DNA from: Corbicula japonica
Lineage: Eukaryota > Mollusca > Bivalvia > Venerida > Cyrenidae
Length of the DNA stretch: 64,000 bases
Direction: 5' to 3'
Assembly (NCBI GenBank): GCA_038501625.1
Contig: JAZAYU010000015.1
Location: forward strand, 1,550,001-1,614,000
How positions within the stretch are numbered: the first letter of the stretch is position 1; each line of letters opens with the position of its first letter. The translations under genes and the position numbers were made by a program. Below the pieces are notes generated by a model. It saw nothing but the letters and a program-made list of their open reading frames with translations, made no database searches and was not told the DNA's origin. This document shows positions 1 to 11,980 of the stretch, in pieces.

Positions 1-204
1 TTAAAGAAGCTTAAATCAAAAAAATTTCAGGCGTTCTGTTTGTCAACTTAGGAGTTCTCTACTTTGTTTACTTCTCTCCCTCATTATATTAATTAGAGAC
101 AAGCTAACCAGTCGCATTAAAAACCGTTTTCTAGAGAAAATAAAACCTTTATCGCTTGTAATGAACATAGAGCATTTTTGCAGATGGTTCTTTTGAAAAT
201 TATA

Positions 205-1110
205 CTTTATGTATCTGTCAAGACCTTATCGAGGCGCTCACATTTTAATTGGATAACATTTATGTGAGATTTGTTACCTCTATTTATAAACAAGAAATAG
301 GTATTCCAATGGGTACTATGTGTGTACCAATTGTTGTTGATCTGTTTTTATACTGTTATGAAAGAGATTTTATGTTTACCTATTCTTTCTACCGAACATC
401 AAGATGACATTATTACGGCCTTTAACAGCAACTCGAGGTACCTTGATGATTTATTGAATATAGATAATAACCATTTTCCATCTCTGGTTAATAAATTTTA
501 TCCTAATCTACTACAACTTAATAAAGCAAACGCTTCTGAAAAGCAAGCAAACTTTCTTATTCTTAATCTTTCTATTGAAAATTGATACTTCACTACTAAA
601 ATATATGATAAAAGAGATTATTTTAATTTTAATACAGAAAATTTTCCGTTTTTAAAACGGCGATGTTCCTCGTTTATCATCTTATGGGGCTCACATCTCA
701 CATATTATTCGATTTTTGAGAGCTTGCAATAATGTTTAATATTTCAATGAACGTTATCTTTGCAAAACAGAAAAGCTCTTAAAACAAACTTATCGGTATC
801 GCCGCAAATTAAGAGAAAAACCTTTTGCAAGTTGTATCGCCCATACCCAGATTTAATTCAGAAATACAAGTACAGTTTAAAATTACACGTATTGCAACAA
901 GTATTGGGCAGCCAGTTTTTATGGAGATTATATTGGTAAATTTAAGACAAAAAAGGTAGTGCTTATTTCTCTCGATTATTCGTAAAAAGCATCTGTAAAT
1001 TCAAAAAGAAAGGATATAAAAATGATATTCTATAGCGCTCTGCCGGCCTAGTGGTTAACCCGTCTAATCTTGATCAATAAGCTTACTCTATGGTTGCGCG
1101 ATGGTGTCAA
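205..1110 (+). pseudogene. Penelope-like reverse transcriptase, degenerate
   Basis: Remnant of a Penelope-like retroelement RT. Conceptual translation gives, in order, a stretch ending in GIPMGT at about 300, a DLFL..YERDF segment at about 335-370, the catalytic motif RYLDDLL at 436-456, a KIYDKRDYFNF segment at about 600-630, and a thumb-like region with LLKQTYRYR near 780 and GLVVNP near 1048. In the active family these lie in one ORF of several hundred residues. Here they are spread over at least three frames: an in-frame TAA at 246-248, a frameshift between about 366 and 384, a stop at 583-585 and further breaks. No GIY-YIG endonuclease is recognisable downstream. The order and spacing of the motifs make the family call fairly secure; the boundaries are approximate. 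Confidence 0.75.
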
Positions 1111-1391
1111 AGGTTTAATAGTTTATGAAGGGTTATGGGGAAATCTTTTATAAAAACCTAGAAGCCCGATTTGTTTCTTTTATCGTGTTCTTTGACTCCA
1201 TATACTCTGGTCTCGGTAAGATCATTTAGTACCCGCTCATTTGGCTTTGCAATGCTATTGGCTTCTTATGTTTAACATGTATATGTTCGTACAACATTGT
1301 AGAGCTGATGGGTGGGTTGGAGTTTTTTCACCAAGACAGATTTTACATTTTGTAGATATGAGAACCTGTTGGGGCAAGTGTGAGGTTTGTT

Positions 1392-1620
1392 CACCCTAGA
1401 ACCTGGTTTAAACCCCAAGTGGCAAACTGTTTAGCCACTGGCCGTTCCAAGGAGGTAACCCCAAGGGTTTTTTTTCGTTGATTGTGGTGGTGTCTTATTT
1501 GAAATTTTGACATACTAATAATTTTACATGTTCTCTTTTCCTCTTTTCTTTTTCGCTGCGTGGAGAGGCTGTGTTTTGTGAGTGTGTCGATTCCTGATAT
1601 GCATATTTCACTGTTTTGGA
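1392..1620 (+). repeat. Dispersed repeat family A, copy 1
   Basis: First of eight copies in the window of a repeat about 225 bp long. Landmarks in order: CTAGAACCTGGTTTAAAC, an imperfect hairpin AGTGGCAAA/TTTGCCACT, GACCGTTCCAAGG.GGTAACC, a pyrimidine stretch CTCTTTTCCTCT, GGGGAGGCTGTGT, and CCTGATATGCATATTTCAC at the end. Other copies are at 9987, 11221, 14605(-), 15150(-), 29783(-), 32738 and 43986. I see no terminal inverted repeat or poly-A tail. A nonautonomous SINE or Helitron-like origin is possible but unproven. Confidence 0.75.
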
Positions 1621-3117
1621 AAGTATTTTACTTATTAATAACTTGTTTTTATAGCTGCATTACACAGTTAAGGCATCAATTTGTGTTTATTATTAATTAA
1701 ATTGTACCACTATTTAATGCCTGACTAAACAAGCGAATTTCGCAGAAATTCTAGACTTATTAGTACATTAAGGTTATGATGGAAATGAACTTAACTGCGT
1801 TCGTAAAGCTTTTTAAACATCATTGATTTTAATTATATTAACCGGTGTGTTTACTATGTACATGTATGAAAATTACGTAAAACTATTGTGTTTGCAGATC
1901 TTCCACGTTTAATTTTTTTGCCTTGATACCTGAACACACTTTAATATGACAAGACAATTAAATACTTATTTCAGAGACATAAATGGATTCGACAAAAAAA
2001 AATGTTTTAATTTTCGCTGTAAATTGATGACCTTGGACTCGTTTTAGCAAATTAGTTATATATCGATCAGTTGATCCTTTCCGTAATTCAAGGCAACTAC
2101 CGTACAATTATCAAGTAGTAGTACACTACTGTATGACCTGTTGAGGATATTTGTATATTTTCATTTGTCAGAAATTTACTTCCAGTTTGATCCAAAGTCT
2201 ATACATCAAAAATTTTGTAATATGATTAAACAAAGACATCGTATTCCCTATTTTAGGATTTTTTAAAATATATATTTAACATTCCCATTGGGCATGCATT
2301 TAATATTGAAAGTGTACGCGTTACAGTGTACATATTCAAAACCTCCATGCATTTAATTTTGAAAGTGTATATGTACGCGGGGCGGACATGCCTATTGAGA
2401 ACATGTTGGGAATGTTGTGCATCGAAGCGTTTGGTGTCTACAAAAACTACCAATAATGCTTGCCAAACGCTAAACAAATTGTGATAAATTTAATACCACC
2501 CACGGTTATATAATTCTATGATGTCTTAGACTTTTCATTGTTTGACATACGCCTTTTGTATCATGGTTAATTAAATACCACCTCTTTGTTTTATCGCATA
2601 TCACATTACTTCGCACTTAATTATAATATGCAAGGATTGGCTTTGAAAAACTGTAGTATGCCCCGTGATCATATAGAATGGGATGCGTCTTCGTTAGTGT
2701 CACAGGGAGGAAATTCAATAGATAAGCAAATTCAAGGCGAAACCGAGTTAACTGCTGAAGTGCCAACGTAACTCACTAAGTTCACACTAGATTATAATGT
2801 ATGTTCTATAGTGGTTCAAAGATAATAAAATACATTAATGAATCTCTTGTCATTGACAAATGGTAACATATAAATATGTTTGCTTATTGAGAATTAAAAC
2901 TGTTCAATCTTTAAAAATAGTTAAAAGAAGTTCGGGGCGCATGCGCGAAGGAAACATCTGAAAATTTTTGTTCGGCACAAAGAAAAATCGAAATCAACGT
3001 TTTTTACCAAATTTTAAACAGGGATTTTTACACAGATCGATTATATTTTAGAGTGCAAAACTTTTTTCATTCATCTGAAGAAGAGATACTCATAAAAGGG
3101 AAATTTTACAGCTTTTA
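1621..3117. other. Unassigned AT-rich intergenic DNA
   Basis: No coding signal. The longest open frames (about 60-74 codons) are unrelated to anything I know. A short local direct repeat around TGAAAGTGTA occurs near 2308 and 2361. Confidence 0.5.
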
Positions 3118-3600
3118 TACGAGGGGTGTTCAATATATAATGAGACTGTGTTCATATCTTTTATTTGAAACATTTAACGGTAATATGCAATAGATAATAA
3201 CAAAGTTCATTTATTTCTGAATACATTCAGAAAATATTTAAAAAATCCACAAAACAGCTTTAAAGTTACAGCATTTATAAGAAGGTTATATTCGCATCAT
3301 CGCCCCCGGGCAACAAATATGTCGCGACGTCAGCGGCGTCGATCGCATTGTAAACGTCGCTATATTGTTTTATCACATTTATAGCTTTTCAAAATAAGCT
3401 GCCGAATGCAGAACACATCATTGGTGGCGTGCAGCCCACAAATTAATGACTTATTAACTGATATATATTAATGCAGGAATTATAAATGTCTTAAAACTAA
3501 ATAAATGAATTCTTATGTTTTTATTATGATTTTATATAGAAAAACGCCGATATACTTAAATTACTGAACCTCTATAGGAATTATGCAACACTTTTATGTA

Positions 3601-3991
3601 TTCAATATTTAATTAACTTTTCTCATGCTTAAATCTTTTGTCAGTATGCGATGCGCAGTTCCAAAGCAGTTTCGGCAAGCTCCCGCACATTTAAACGTCT
3701 GTCCATATCAAGCGCTGACTGAATTGACGCTACGCATGACGCTGTCACGGACTTCTTACTACCGAACCTTTGCTCGTCATTAAGTGCTGTATGTCCCTCA
3801 GAAAACTTTTTGTGCCATCTAAATACTAACACACGACAAGCACTGTCTTTCCCCTTAGTCTCTTGTAACATTGTAAATGTTTTCGTTGCCGATTTACCTA
3901 AATTCATACAAAACTTAATGTTTGCCCGCACTTCAATAAGTTCTTGTGTCATCATTTTTAAGTGACAACGTGTAAGGGTGACCGTAAACAA
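3601..3991 (-). pseudogene. mariner transposase, N-terminal DNA-binding part only
   Basis: A 116-codon minus-strand ORF (3641-3991) carries the mariner paired helix-turn-helix region: VRANIKFCMNLGKSATKTF, a VFRWHKKFSEG segment (W-H..F..G), a basic linker (FGSKKSV), then DRRLNVRELAETALELRIAY. A TGA follows and, one base out of frame, KDLSMRKVN, which is the expected continuation. The frame then hits TAA and similarity stops. The catalytic domain that should follow (about 200 residues with the DDD triad) is missing; 3120-3600 is unrelated AT-rich sequence. In the family this region binds the TIRs. The start ATG at 3989-3991 fits the usual N-terminus. Confidence 0.8.
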
Positions 3992-4112
3992 ATGTTGATT
4001 ATTTCAACGTTTTACTACCAAATGACGTCATTTTTTCATATGAGGTCATTGATATAACGACCAAATTGTTGGATTTTTATGTAATTGCAAAAATAGGTTC
4101 TTACTTTACTTT

Positions 4113-4682
4113 ATATACTGAACAAAAATAAAAAGTATCCATTTTTTATGCTTATGTTCTCATTAACATAGTTTCATTTAATCAGGAACGCTTTGAATGG
4201 CGTTTTGTTTGTAAATCTCAGTTGCTTTTAAGTTTAATTGTTCATGAATAAAAACTTCCACATCAAGACCTGAGGAACTGTCAATCGAATAACAATTAAT
4301 CATGGATTACAAAACACTACATGTTCAATATAAAGGGAGGTAATTGGAAATTGTTGGAATTTCTAGCGTTATTTATCAAGGACCAGTTGTGTTATTGATG
4401 AATATTTTGTGATTTTATTTATCCACAAGATGTAGAGAAAGTGATTTAATTCAAATTAATGTGAATATTTCAAAGAATCGCGGACATTTTACTGAAATTC
4501 TTATTATAACACATGGAAAGATAACTTAGTCGTGGCTGCAGATTCTCAAGAATACTTTATCCCTTTGCAATGATAACAGAAAAGCAAATTTGTACACATA
4601 AAGTATTTTGAGTTTTCTTTTTCAAATTTTACAAAATTTAAAATAGAAAAGTGGATACTTTTTATTTTTGTTGAGTATATAA
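4113..4682. mobile_element. Tc1-like MITE nested inside the mariner element
   Basis: The inverted ends read TATACTGAACAAAAATAAAA on the left and TATACTCAACAAAAATAAAA on the right, and the match continues through AGTATCCA. TA sits at both ends, although runs of TATATA blur the exact border. No transposase is encoded. The end sequence resembles that of the Tc1 element at 28.1 kb. Insertion between the mariner right TIR and its transposase start shows the mariner was there first. Confidence 0.75.
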
Positions 4683-5251
4683 TAATGTATGTCTTTATAA
4701 TGCAGAATGGACGGGGGCGATAACACGTTACTATGGTTTTTGGAATGATCATAATTTCTATGTCGCATTATATTTTTTCTACCAAAGCCGGTATTCTAAT
4801 CAAGGATAAGTTATATTTAATAATGATACCACATTTTGATATATTTCATGTCAGAATAAAAATATATGAGGACAGTCTCATTATATATTGAACAACCCTC
4901 GTATATATCGACTCACACACAGACGCTTGCTTTCTTCTCTATAAATACTCCCCTGTGACACAGAATAGCGGTGTCGATATAAACAAACCATGAAACGGAC
5001 TGACGTATTTCGTGTTCTACTTCTGTTTTCCACTGGAAGCTTTGTGTTCAATCAAGCCCCGAAAGAATAAACTCAGAAACCTAGAGAAGTTACTTACACA
5101 ATAAATATTTATTACAACGAAACATCGTCGAATCCTTGCCCTTTTCACTGTACTGGAACCAGAAACACCTTGTTGAACAATGAAAATAAAATCGAACCTA
5201 GGCATAATGGCAGTCTGATTATAACAATCCAAAACCAGAACAGCCCTCAAC

Positions 5252-5960
5252 TTGTCATGTTCTACCACATTTGGAACATGTGTGAAATCGAAGGCAATAA
5301 ACCTACGAGCGGGCGTTAAAATCTTCCTACTGATTTTATCAGGAGATATAGCACTAAACCCAGGCCCAACAAAATTCCCATGTGGCACATGCTCTAAACC
5401 AGTTGCTAAAACCACAGAGCTGTACTGTGCGAGGTATGCAACTACTGGAGTCATATTAAATGTGCAGGGATACTCCCTAAAAATATGAACTACTCCAAAG
5501 AAGCATGGATGCCTGGATATGTGAAACCTGCAAAAACTGGCACTTTACTGACTTTTATTTTTTAACATCTCCAGATAGCAGCATTTTAAATTTAGATTCC
5601 CCCTTATCGTCGACAGATACAGAATTTTCAAATTTTGAAGAACTAAAAATCTTAAGAAGAAAACAACCAAATAAATTTCTCATAGCCCATTTGAACATTA
5701 ATAGCTTAAAAGGAAAATTTATTGAAATCTCAGAAATTCTTACAAATAGACTAGTAGACCTTCCTTTTATTTCAGAAACAAAACTGGATTCTGCATACCG
5801 GGACATTCTGTATGAAGTACCGGGTTATAAACTGGAACGAAGGGATAGGGATGCTAATGGGGGTGGTGTAGCATCATATTTAAGGACAGAAATTCCAGCC
5901 AGAAGACGCAAAGATTTAGAGTCTGAGAGCATTGAAAACATTTCTTACGAGGTAACACTA
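5252..5960 (+). pseudogene. non-LTR ORF: 2A-like motif, PHD-like finger and partial APE endonuclease
   Basis: The leader LLILSGDIALNPGP ends in a 2A-like motif at 5345-5368 (residues 32-39 of the 5252 frame). Cys/His pairs follow: CGTC near 5383; then, after a frameshift near 5415, LCEVCNYWSHIKC; then, after another near 5480, AWICETC at about 5511. This pattern resembles the PHD-type finger seen in some CR1/L2 ORFs. The endonuclease begins with AHLNINSLKGK and ISETKLD (the metal-binding Glu) and runs to GGGVASYLRTEIP. The later catalytic motifs (GDFN and SDH) are absent because of the deletion. At least two frameshifts make it dead. Confidence 0.75.
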
Positions 5961-7163
5961 AGTGCATTTCGCAAGGGTCATGGCTGTCAAACAACCCTTT
6001 TAAGATTATAAGAAGATTGGAAATATGCACTTGACAAAAATGAGTATGTTGCTGCAATTCTCATGGATCTTTCCAACGCGTTTGACTGCCTCCCACATGA
6101 CATACTTCTTGAAAAATTACATGCATATGGTCTTTCTGAAAAGGCAGTCTCTCTTCTAAAATCATACCTTACAGATCGGAAACAACAAATAAAAATTGGG
6201 AATGTAGTAAGTAAATGGGACAGCATTAAAAAGGGGGTACCTCAAGGGTCTATTCTTGGCCCTCTTCTCTTTAATGTCTTTATAAATGATATATTCTCCT
6301 TTGTTAAGAAAAGTAACCTTTATAACTATGCCGATGACAACACTCTTTCGTTCCACTCACCAAATTACAATGAACTTATATCCGTACTAGAGGAAGAAAG
6401 CAAAATTCTAATTGACTGGTTCAGTTATAACTGTATGAAGGCAAATCCTGATAAATTCCAGGCTATAGCTGTCGGAAGAAGAACTCATGATAAGAAACCT
6501 GAATTCAATATTGGTCAATCAAAACTCTCATGTGATGATGTTGTAAAACTTTTAGGTATAGATATTGATTACAACTTACACTTTGATGTTCATATAACTA
6601 ATCCATGCAGAAAGGCAGGTAGGCAACTAAATATTTTGAAAAGAATTGGGCAAAACTTGTGTAAACTTAACAGGTTATCTATATTTCATACTTTTATACT
6701 GTCAAATTTTAATTTCTGTCCAATGGCATGGCATTTTTGCTCTACAGCAAATACAATGAAGATGGAGAAATAACAAGAAAGAGCACTCCGTTTTGTATAT
6801 TCGGACTATACATCAACCTATGACCAACTTCTCGCTAAGATCAATCTCCCAAGCCTACACATTAGACGCATGCGAACAATGGCGTTAGAAACTTTTAAAA
6901 TTTTAAATGGTCTAGCTCCAGTGTTCTTGGAAAATATTGTTCAAAAAAAGAATGTCAGCTACAGCTTCAGATACTCTAACATCCTACAAATTCCAAGTGT
7001 TAAAACTACCAAATATGGTAAAAATTCATTTAGGTTTGCTGCTCCTGTGCTTTGGAACTCTTTACCAGAAGAATACAGAAACACCACAAAGTTCAGTCAA
7101 TTCAAAAACCTTATAGCATCTTGGAATGGTAAAGACTGCAAATGTATTGCATGTAAACAGTGA
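5961..7163 (+). pseudogene. non-LTR reverse transcriptase and C-terminal region
   Basis: The reading frame resumes with LSAFRKGHGCQTTLLRL and an in-frame TAA at 6009-6011. RT motifs follow: LMDLSNAFDCLPHDIL (first catalytic Asp), GVPQGSILGPLLFNVFINDI, and YNYADDNTLSF with the YADD box at about 6327-6338. The thumb region has LLGIDIDYNL and ILSNFNFCPMAWHFC. A TAA at 6771-6773 interrupts MEK/QERALRFVYSDY. The C-terminus (PVLWNSLPEEYRNT, SFRFAAPVLWN) ends at 7163 with a Cys-rich CKCIACKQ. Motif order and length fit the CR1/L2 group. Two stops and the missing palm/finger start make it inactive. Confidence 0.85.
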
Positions 7164-7676
7164 ATTATTAAAAATAATGATTGCTCCATATCAACTTTAT
7201 AAATGCGCAAAGTCTTGTCAACTTCCTTTTCAATGGTAATTGTTCACCATGCCTACTATTGTCACTTATAACATATGATTTAATATTTGTGCAACTGACT
7301 ATTACAATTTGTAAAACTATGCTTGTATATTTATGACTGTTTTGTTCTAGATGTCTGGCATTTGTTACAAGAGTGCTCTCAGGCTCTAGGTCTAGCGCGT
7401 GAAACAAAATTATAATTATGATATATTTAAAATAAAAATAATAGTTATACTAAGATGCAAGTTGAAATTTAACATGTATTAAACTTTAACTGTCAGAATT
7501 CAACTTTAAATGTGCTGTTTTTATACTATGACACATTGTTTAATATTTAACTATGCTTTTATTACAGCCTCTTTACACTTGTTTTTACCCTGTTTACATT
7601 TGTTACTATAGTCTGTTAAAAAGCTCCTGAGAGCTTATGTTATTCTATTGTACTTGTCTTGCCGACTCAAAATAAA

Positions 7677-7707
7677 TCTTATTGTATTGTATTGTATTGT
7701 ATTGTAG
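7677..7707 (+). repeat. (ATTGT)n tail of the non-LTR element
   Basis: Five or so tandem ATTGT units directly follow AATAAATCTT at the 3' end of the element, as expected for a microsatellite-type retrotransposon tail. Confidence 0.85.
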
Positions 7708-9344
7708 TTATTTTAAACATATAAACATATTTTCATGTATTGCTATGAAAATGTGCTAAAACATTTAATATTCTTTGGTAAAAGATATTATGCAGGATAC
7801 CGATTCGATCTATTTTGAGATCGAGCTAAAACATAATCATTTGAAAGTTGATACTGGAGTAGTTTTTGTAGAAAATCAAGTTCCATTAACTTTTATAATC
7901 GTTTGCTGCATCCGTACATGCTTTGATTTTATCAAAATATAAAATAATATATGCTTAAATGAATTCTACAAATAAATAAATTGTAATCACTTCTTCTTGA
8001 ATAAATCACTTTAATTTTAAAAATGGGTTTTAATTGAATTATTTTATTCATTTGTTTTTTTTTCTTTTGCTGTTATTTCTAACTTGATAAACTGTTAACC
8101 TGTGTTGATTTTTGGAGCATCAGTTCTATTACACTTTTTCGCTTACATTAAAATCGTTGGCATATTCTTATTCGCGGGCGATCTAAATCGACAAAAATGA
8201 TGCAAAAAGCACTTGACATTCGCATTTTCCCCTGTGTTTCTTGTCTTTTCAGTTTCTGACCATAATAGGCAGGAACTATTTTCTTTAGATAACCTGTAAT
8301 TAAATGATACAAAACTCGAAAACTGTAAATTATGACCTGTGTGGGGTGACATTTTAGCATTCTATAAAGCTTTAAAGGAAATAAAAACACAACAAAATAT
8401 TTCGTGGTCTGACATGCAAACGTTTTCCATCGTTATATATTACGTTACATTACAAGACACACACATTAAACTGTAATCAAAAATATGGTGTACTTAAATT
8501 GAATACTCTTTAAAATGGAAAGAAGAATATTAAACAAACTCGGTTTGCGATTACGAATTACCGTTTCTTTCAGTACTAATTAGAAGTTAGCGATCTCAGT
8601 TCTTCTTGATCAGTTTAATTAAATCAAGCGAAACTTCCTGTAAGCAAACTGATTGTAATTATCAATGGAACATAAATGATGCATCTTTTGCGTTTGCTGT
8701 CTCCTCTGTTTATCATCATGATCAGGAAATAATTTATGTAGCCAAAATGTAGAGTTCTATGTTTTCGTATTTATAACATCATTTCCTGTTCATATTTGCG
8801 AGAAGCTCTTACTGTTAAATGCGTCTGTTAAATTCGGCTTCGAAATTAAGTTTAAAACATTGCCCCGCTCGTCATTCCTTTGTCATAAACAAATAAATAT
8901 CGAATCTCTCAAACGTCAAAATGCAGCTCAATCACACTTTGCACAAATCAATGCTTGAGTGTATGAAAAATTTTACATATGATAAGACAAAATTAAAACA
9001 GTAACACAAATAGCTATACCTAAATAATCCCTAAAATCTTATTTGAAATTTATCACTAAAACGACGCAACACAAAGGACCTTAGATATTGTTGTCAGTTA
9101 CTATTTACTTTTGAAGACTTTAATATTGATGTTTAGTGTTGCTTTGTTTTTGTGATAAATTGCAAATAACATTTTAGAGACATTTTAGGTCTAACCTTTT
9201 TCTTTACTGTTCTATCTATTATTAGCGAATGTAAATTAAACATATATTAATATCATTTGTTTGGGCAAAGTTTGATTGAACTGCATTATGCCATTAAGAG
9301 AGATTTTGATAACGACAAATGCCATATAACCTTAAGGTACTTTT
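7708..9344. other. Unassigned AT-rich intergenic DNA
   Basis: No gene or recognisable mobile element. Open frames of 69-80 codons at 8143-8390 overlap each other in different frames and show no domain. Confidence 0.5.
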
Positions 9345-11110
9345 GTGTACTAATGTACTATTGTATATCACCAGTGACATGAACTCTGGACAATACCATG
9401 TACTCTAATTGTCAACCAATGTGCTATTTAACATAACCTTAGAACCATGCCATGCAAACATCATAAAAACACAGAATGAATTCTTACTGATGTAACGTAT
9501 CTGTTGTAATCGGTTAATGTCAGTCTGCCTCTTAGCTTTTTACAGTACAATCTTTCATAAATTATATATTCGATGGAGTTATCGAAGTTTCCATTATTTA
9601 ATTTATAGTTTTTATCATCCAGAATAGTTGTCCATTACATACTTTCTCTATGAACTTCACTGAAAGTAAGACACTGAGGGATAATGATGAATTCTCGACT
9701 GTTTAAAACGGGTCCATCAACTGCCAATGCAGCCTTATGGCAACTGTCGTTCTACTGTACAAAGTGCTTGATAACTGTCTTAAAAGAAACCTGTGTCCAA
9801 GATCATTAAACTAAGCTGGAGAACAGTATAAAATCTCAAGCATTTGAATGGCTAAAATCGCGACTTGTCTCCAATCTTAGTTTTACGATATTTGGCCCTA
9901 TTGGATTTTAATTTTAATACATTGTATACACCTTACCAATGTTCTAACTTCACCGATCAATTTGTTTAATTTCTCCGCATAGAACTCCTCAGGTTCTCAT
10001 TTTTGTTTTGTTTGCAGTGTGGGGAGGCTGTTTTTCTGAATGTTGCAATTCCTGATATGCATGTTTCACCTTAAAGTTTTTAAACTTGGAGGATTTCAGT
10101 AATAAGTTAAGTATGAAAAAATCTTTAAAAAATTATTTGTCATATGACATATGTCCGTGTCAAGATAATTGAATCATCACTGTATAACTCTTCCTATTTA
10201 ATTGGAATGTACCTAGCATTATCAGGTTAAAAACACTAAATATCGTAGAATATTAAGTATGAATAAAAACAAAACTACGAGTCGTAAACAAAAAAAAAAT
10301 GAAAGAAAAAAACAGAACATGATTTTTTTTTGTTTCTGCCCGTTAGGTCTACAGAGATAGCATGCAGTCCTTGAAACCTGAAAAGATCCTTGAATTTTGA
10401 ATAAAAGCTCAATAACCGATAAATATCTAATTCCTCAAGATTCGGTTAAACCATATATAATTACTAAAAAAGAAAGAAAAACACAGAACAAGATTTTTTT
10501 TGTGTTTCTTTCAGTTAGGTTACGGTATATCAAAACAACACGCTATACAAAATGGATGTAACATAATTAAAAAAAACTGTATTTCTTGATAAAGAACAAG
10601 AGTTCCAAAATTCGGAAATAAAGAGTGATAATTTTAAATAGAGTTCTTACTGACCTCCCTTTTGGAACATTATTTTATTGTGGTATAATTGCTAAAGTAA
10701 TAGAAAAGATTAAAAGTTTCGATTATGTCAGTATAGTACATGTACATAGTTGATAAAAGAACTAAATAAAACAATCACGAGTGTATATTTGTACGGTTTA
10801 TCTCCATGATAAAAAAGTCATCTTATTTCATCCGGATACCATATTAGTCCTTAAAATTTTGTAAAAAGCCATGTGATTTGTCGCAAAAAAAGGTGTGAGA
10901 ATGCTGTATGGGGAAACAAATAGTTGGTCATGATTTAATAATAATGTTCTGACATGTTTAAAATTGCATAATCTTCCGATTCTATTACGAAAAGCTACTA
11001 TGCTACTATGCTATTATGCCTTCGTTCGATCTTTAATGATTGCATCAAATGCCATTACTTTGTTACTTTCACTTGAATTAGCGTTAATGATAAATATGTT
11101 CATGTTAAAG
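9345..11110 (+). repeat. Segmental duplication, copy S1
   Basis: Decayed direct duplicate of 12985-14260. Matching blocks include CAGTGACATGA near 9370, CCATGCAAACATCATAAAAAC near 9450, GATAATGATGAATTC near 9682, GTCAGTATAGTACAT near 10727, AGGTGTGAGAATGCTG near 10891 and TTAGCGTTAATGATAAATAT near 11079. It is longer than S2 because of insertions, among them family A copy 2. No gene is recognisable in any copy. Confidence 0.6.
9987..10075 (+). repeat. Dispersed repeat family A, copy 2 (partial)
   Basis: Only the 3' half of the family A consensus is kept: GGTTCTCATTTTTGTT, GTGTGGGGAGGCTG, and CCTGATATGCATGTTTCACC at the end. It sits inside segmental duplication copy S1. Confidence 0.65.
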
Positions 11111-11220
11111 TACAATTCTATTATTTTTCTATTGAATGAAATTATCTTGTCTTTCGATGCTTTTTGTTTGCTTTACAATGCTTTTTTATATTGTATATGT
11201 TTGTGAACTTTAAAACACAC

Positions 11221-11390
11221 ATTGGCAAATTGTTTTGCCACCGAACGTTCTCTTTTCGTTATTTCTATGTGCTGTCTTATTTGAAATTGGTCAACTTAAA
11301 AAAATGATATATTTTTCTCTCTTTCTTTTTGGCTGCGTTGAGGCATGTGTTTTCTTGTTGTACCGGTTCACGATACGCACATTTAACTAA
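11221..11390 (+). repeat. Dispersed repeat family A, copy 3 (diverged)
   Basis: Diverged copy: ATTGGCAAATTGTTTTGCCAC hairpin, GTTCTCTTTTCGTTATTTCT, a pyrimidine-rich stretch, GGCTGCGTTGAGGCATGTGT and a degraded end near 11385. It is clearly homologous to copy 1 but has many small gaps. Confidence 0.6.
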
Positions 11391-11734
11391 ATTCACTTTC
11401 TTAGCAATAGTTAGAAGCGCCCGACCTAAGTTCTTCAAATAATATGCAGTGGTCGAGTCATCGAAGCTATTTGTTAGCAAACAAGTTGTAACTATCAACA
11501 TTTTAATGTCTAAATAATTGGTTTTGTGTACAGGAGGTATCAGTCTTTTAGAGGTCGAGATGAATATAAGAGAACCGGAAGACATTGATATGCACAGTCT
11601 GACAAAAAGGGCCTACTTGATTCCAAGGCAACAATCAATCTCACTAAAGTCAGATCAAACAAAATGATAGATCTGAAGACGGCCCACAGAAACCGTACAT
11701 ACAGTACTGTGAACGTTTAAGGTTACAAACGAAA

Positions 11735-11835
11735 CGCACGATACGCGATATACGGACGCACGATACACGATAGACGGACGCACGATACGCGATAGACGGA
11801 CGCACCATAAACGGTAAACGAACGATACACGATAT
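11735..11835 (+). repeat. 22-bp minisatellite, left array
   Basis: About 4.5 head-to-tail units of a 22-bp sequence whose core is GGACGCACGATACACGATAG. The last unit is degraded. It lies just inside the left TIR of the MITE. Confidence 0.85.
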
Positions 11836-11980
11836 TGCCGATTCATATAATTTGTGGACGAGATTTCTAAAAATTTGAAAATGCTATCAAAATATAAGAT
11901 GAATGGTTGAAATTAAATCACATAAAATTGCATAAGCAAGTAACTTATGCACGTTGCATGATAAAATTAAAAACGTTTGA

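Larger units (their letters stand above)
3120..4901 (-). mobile_element. mariner-like element with TIRs and TA target duplication
   Basis: The left end CGAGGGGTGTTCAATATATA (3120) is matched by the inverted right end CGAGGGTTGTTCAATATATA (ending 4901). The two agree at about 33 of 36 positions, continuing through ATGAGACTGT. TA flanks both sides (3118-3119 and 4902-4903), the signature of Tc1/mariner insertion. The 1782 bp length includes a nested insertion at about 4113-4682; without it the element is about 1.2 kb, near the family norm. It holds only a partial transposase on the minus strand and cannot be autonomous. Confidence 0.85.
4985..7707 (+). mobile_element. non-LTR retrotransposon (CR1/L2-like), internally deleted
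   Basis: From 5' to 3' this region holds a coding segment with a 2A-like motif, a PHD-like zinc finger and the start of an APE-type endonuclease, then a jump into the middle of a reverse transcriptase, the RT C-terminus, an AT-rich 3' UTR and a terminal (ATTGT)n tail. An intact element would need roughly 1.3 kb more coding sequence between the endonuclease start and the RT fingers; the junction lies near 5955-5965. The 5' border is uncertain. The tail of short tandem repeats in place of poly-A suggests the CR1/L2 group; the exact clade is inferred. Confidence 0.85.

Noticed and set aside
1041..1065. tRNA or SINE A-box-like sequence GGCCTAGTGGTTAAC
   Set aside because: It falls in the Penelope thumb translation (GLVVNP), and no B box or cloverleaf follows.
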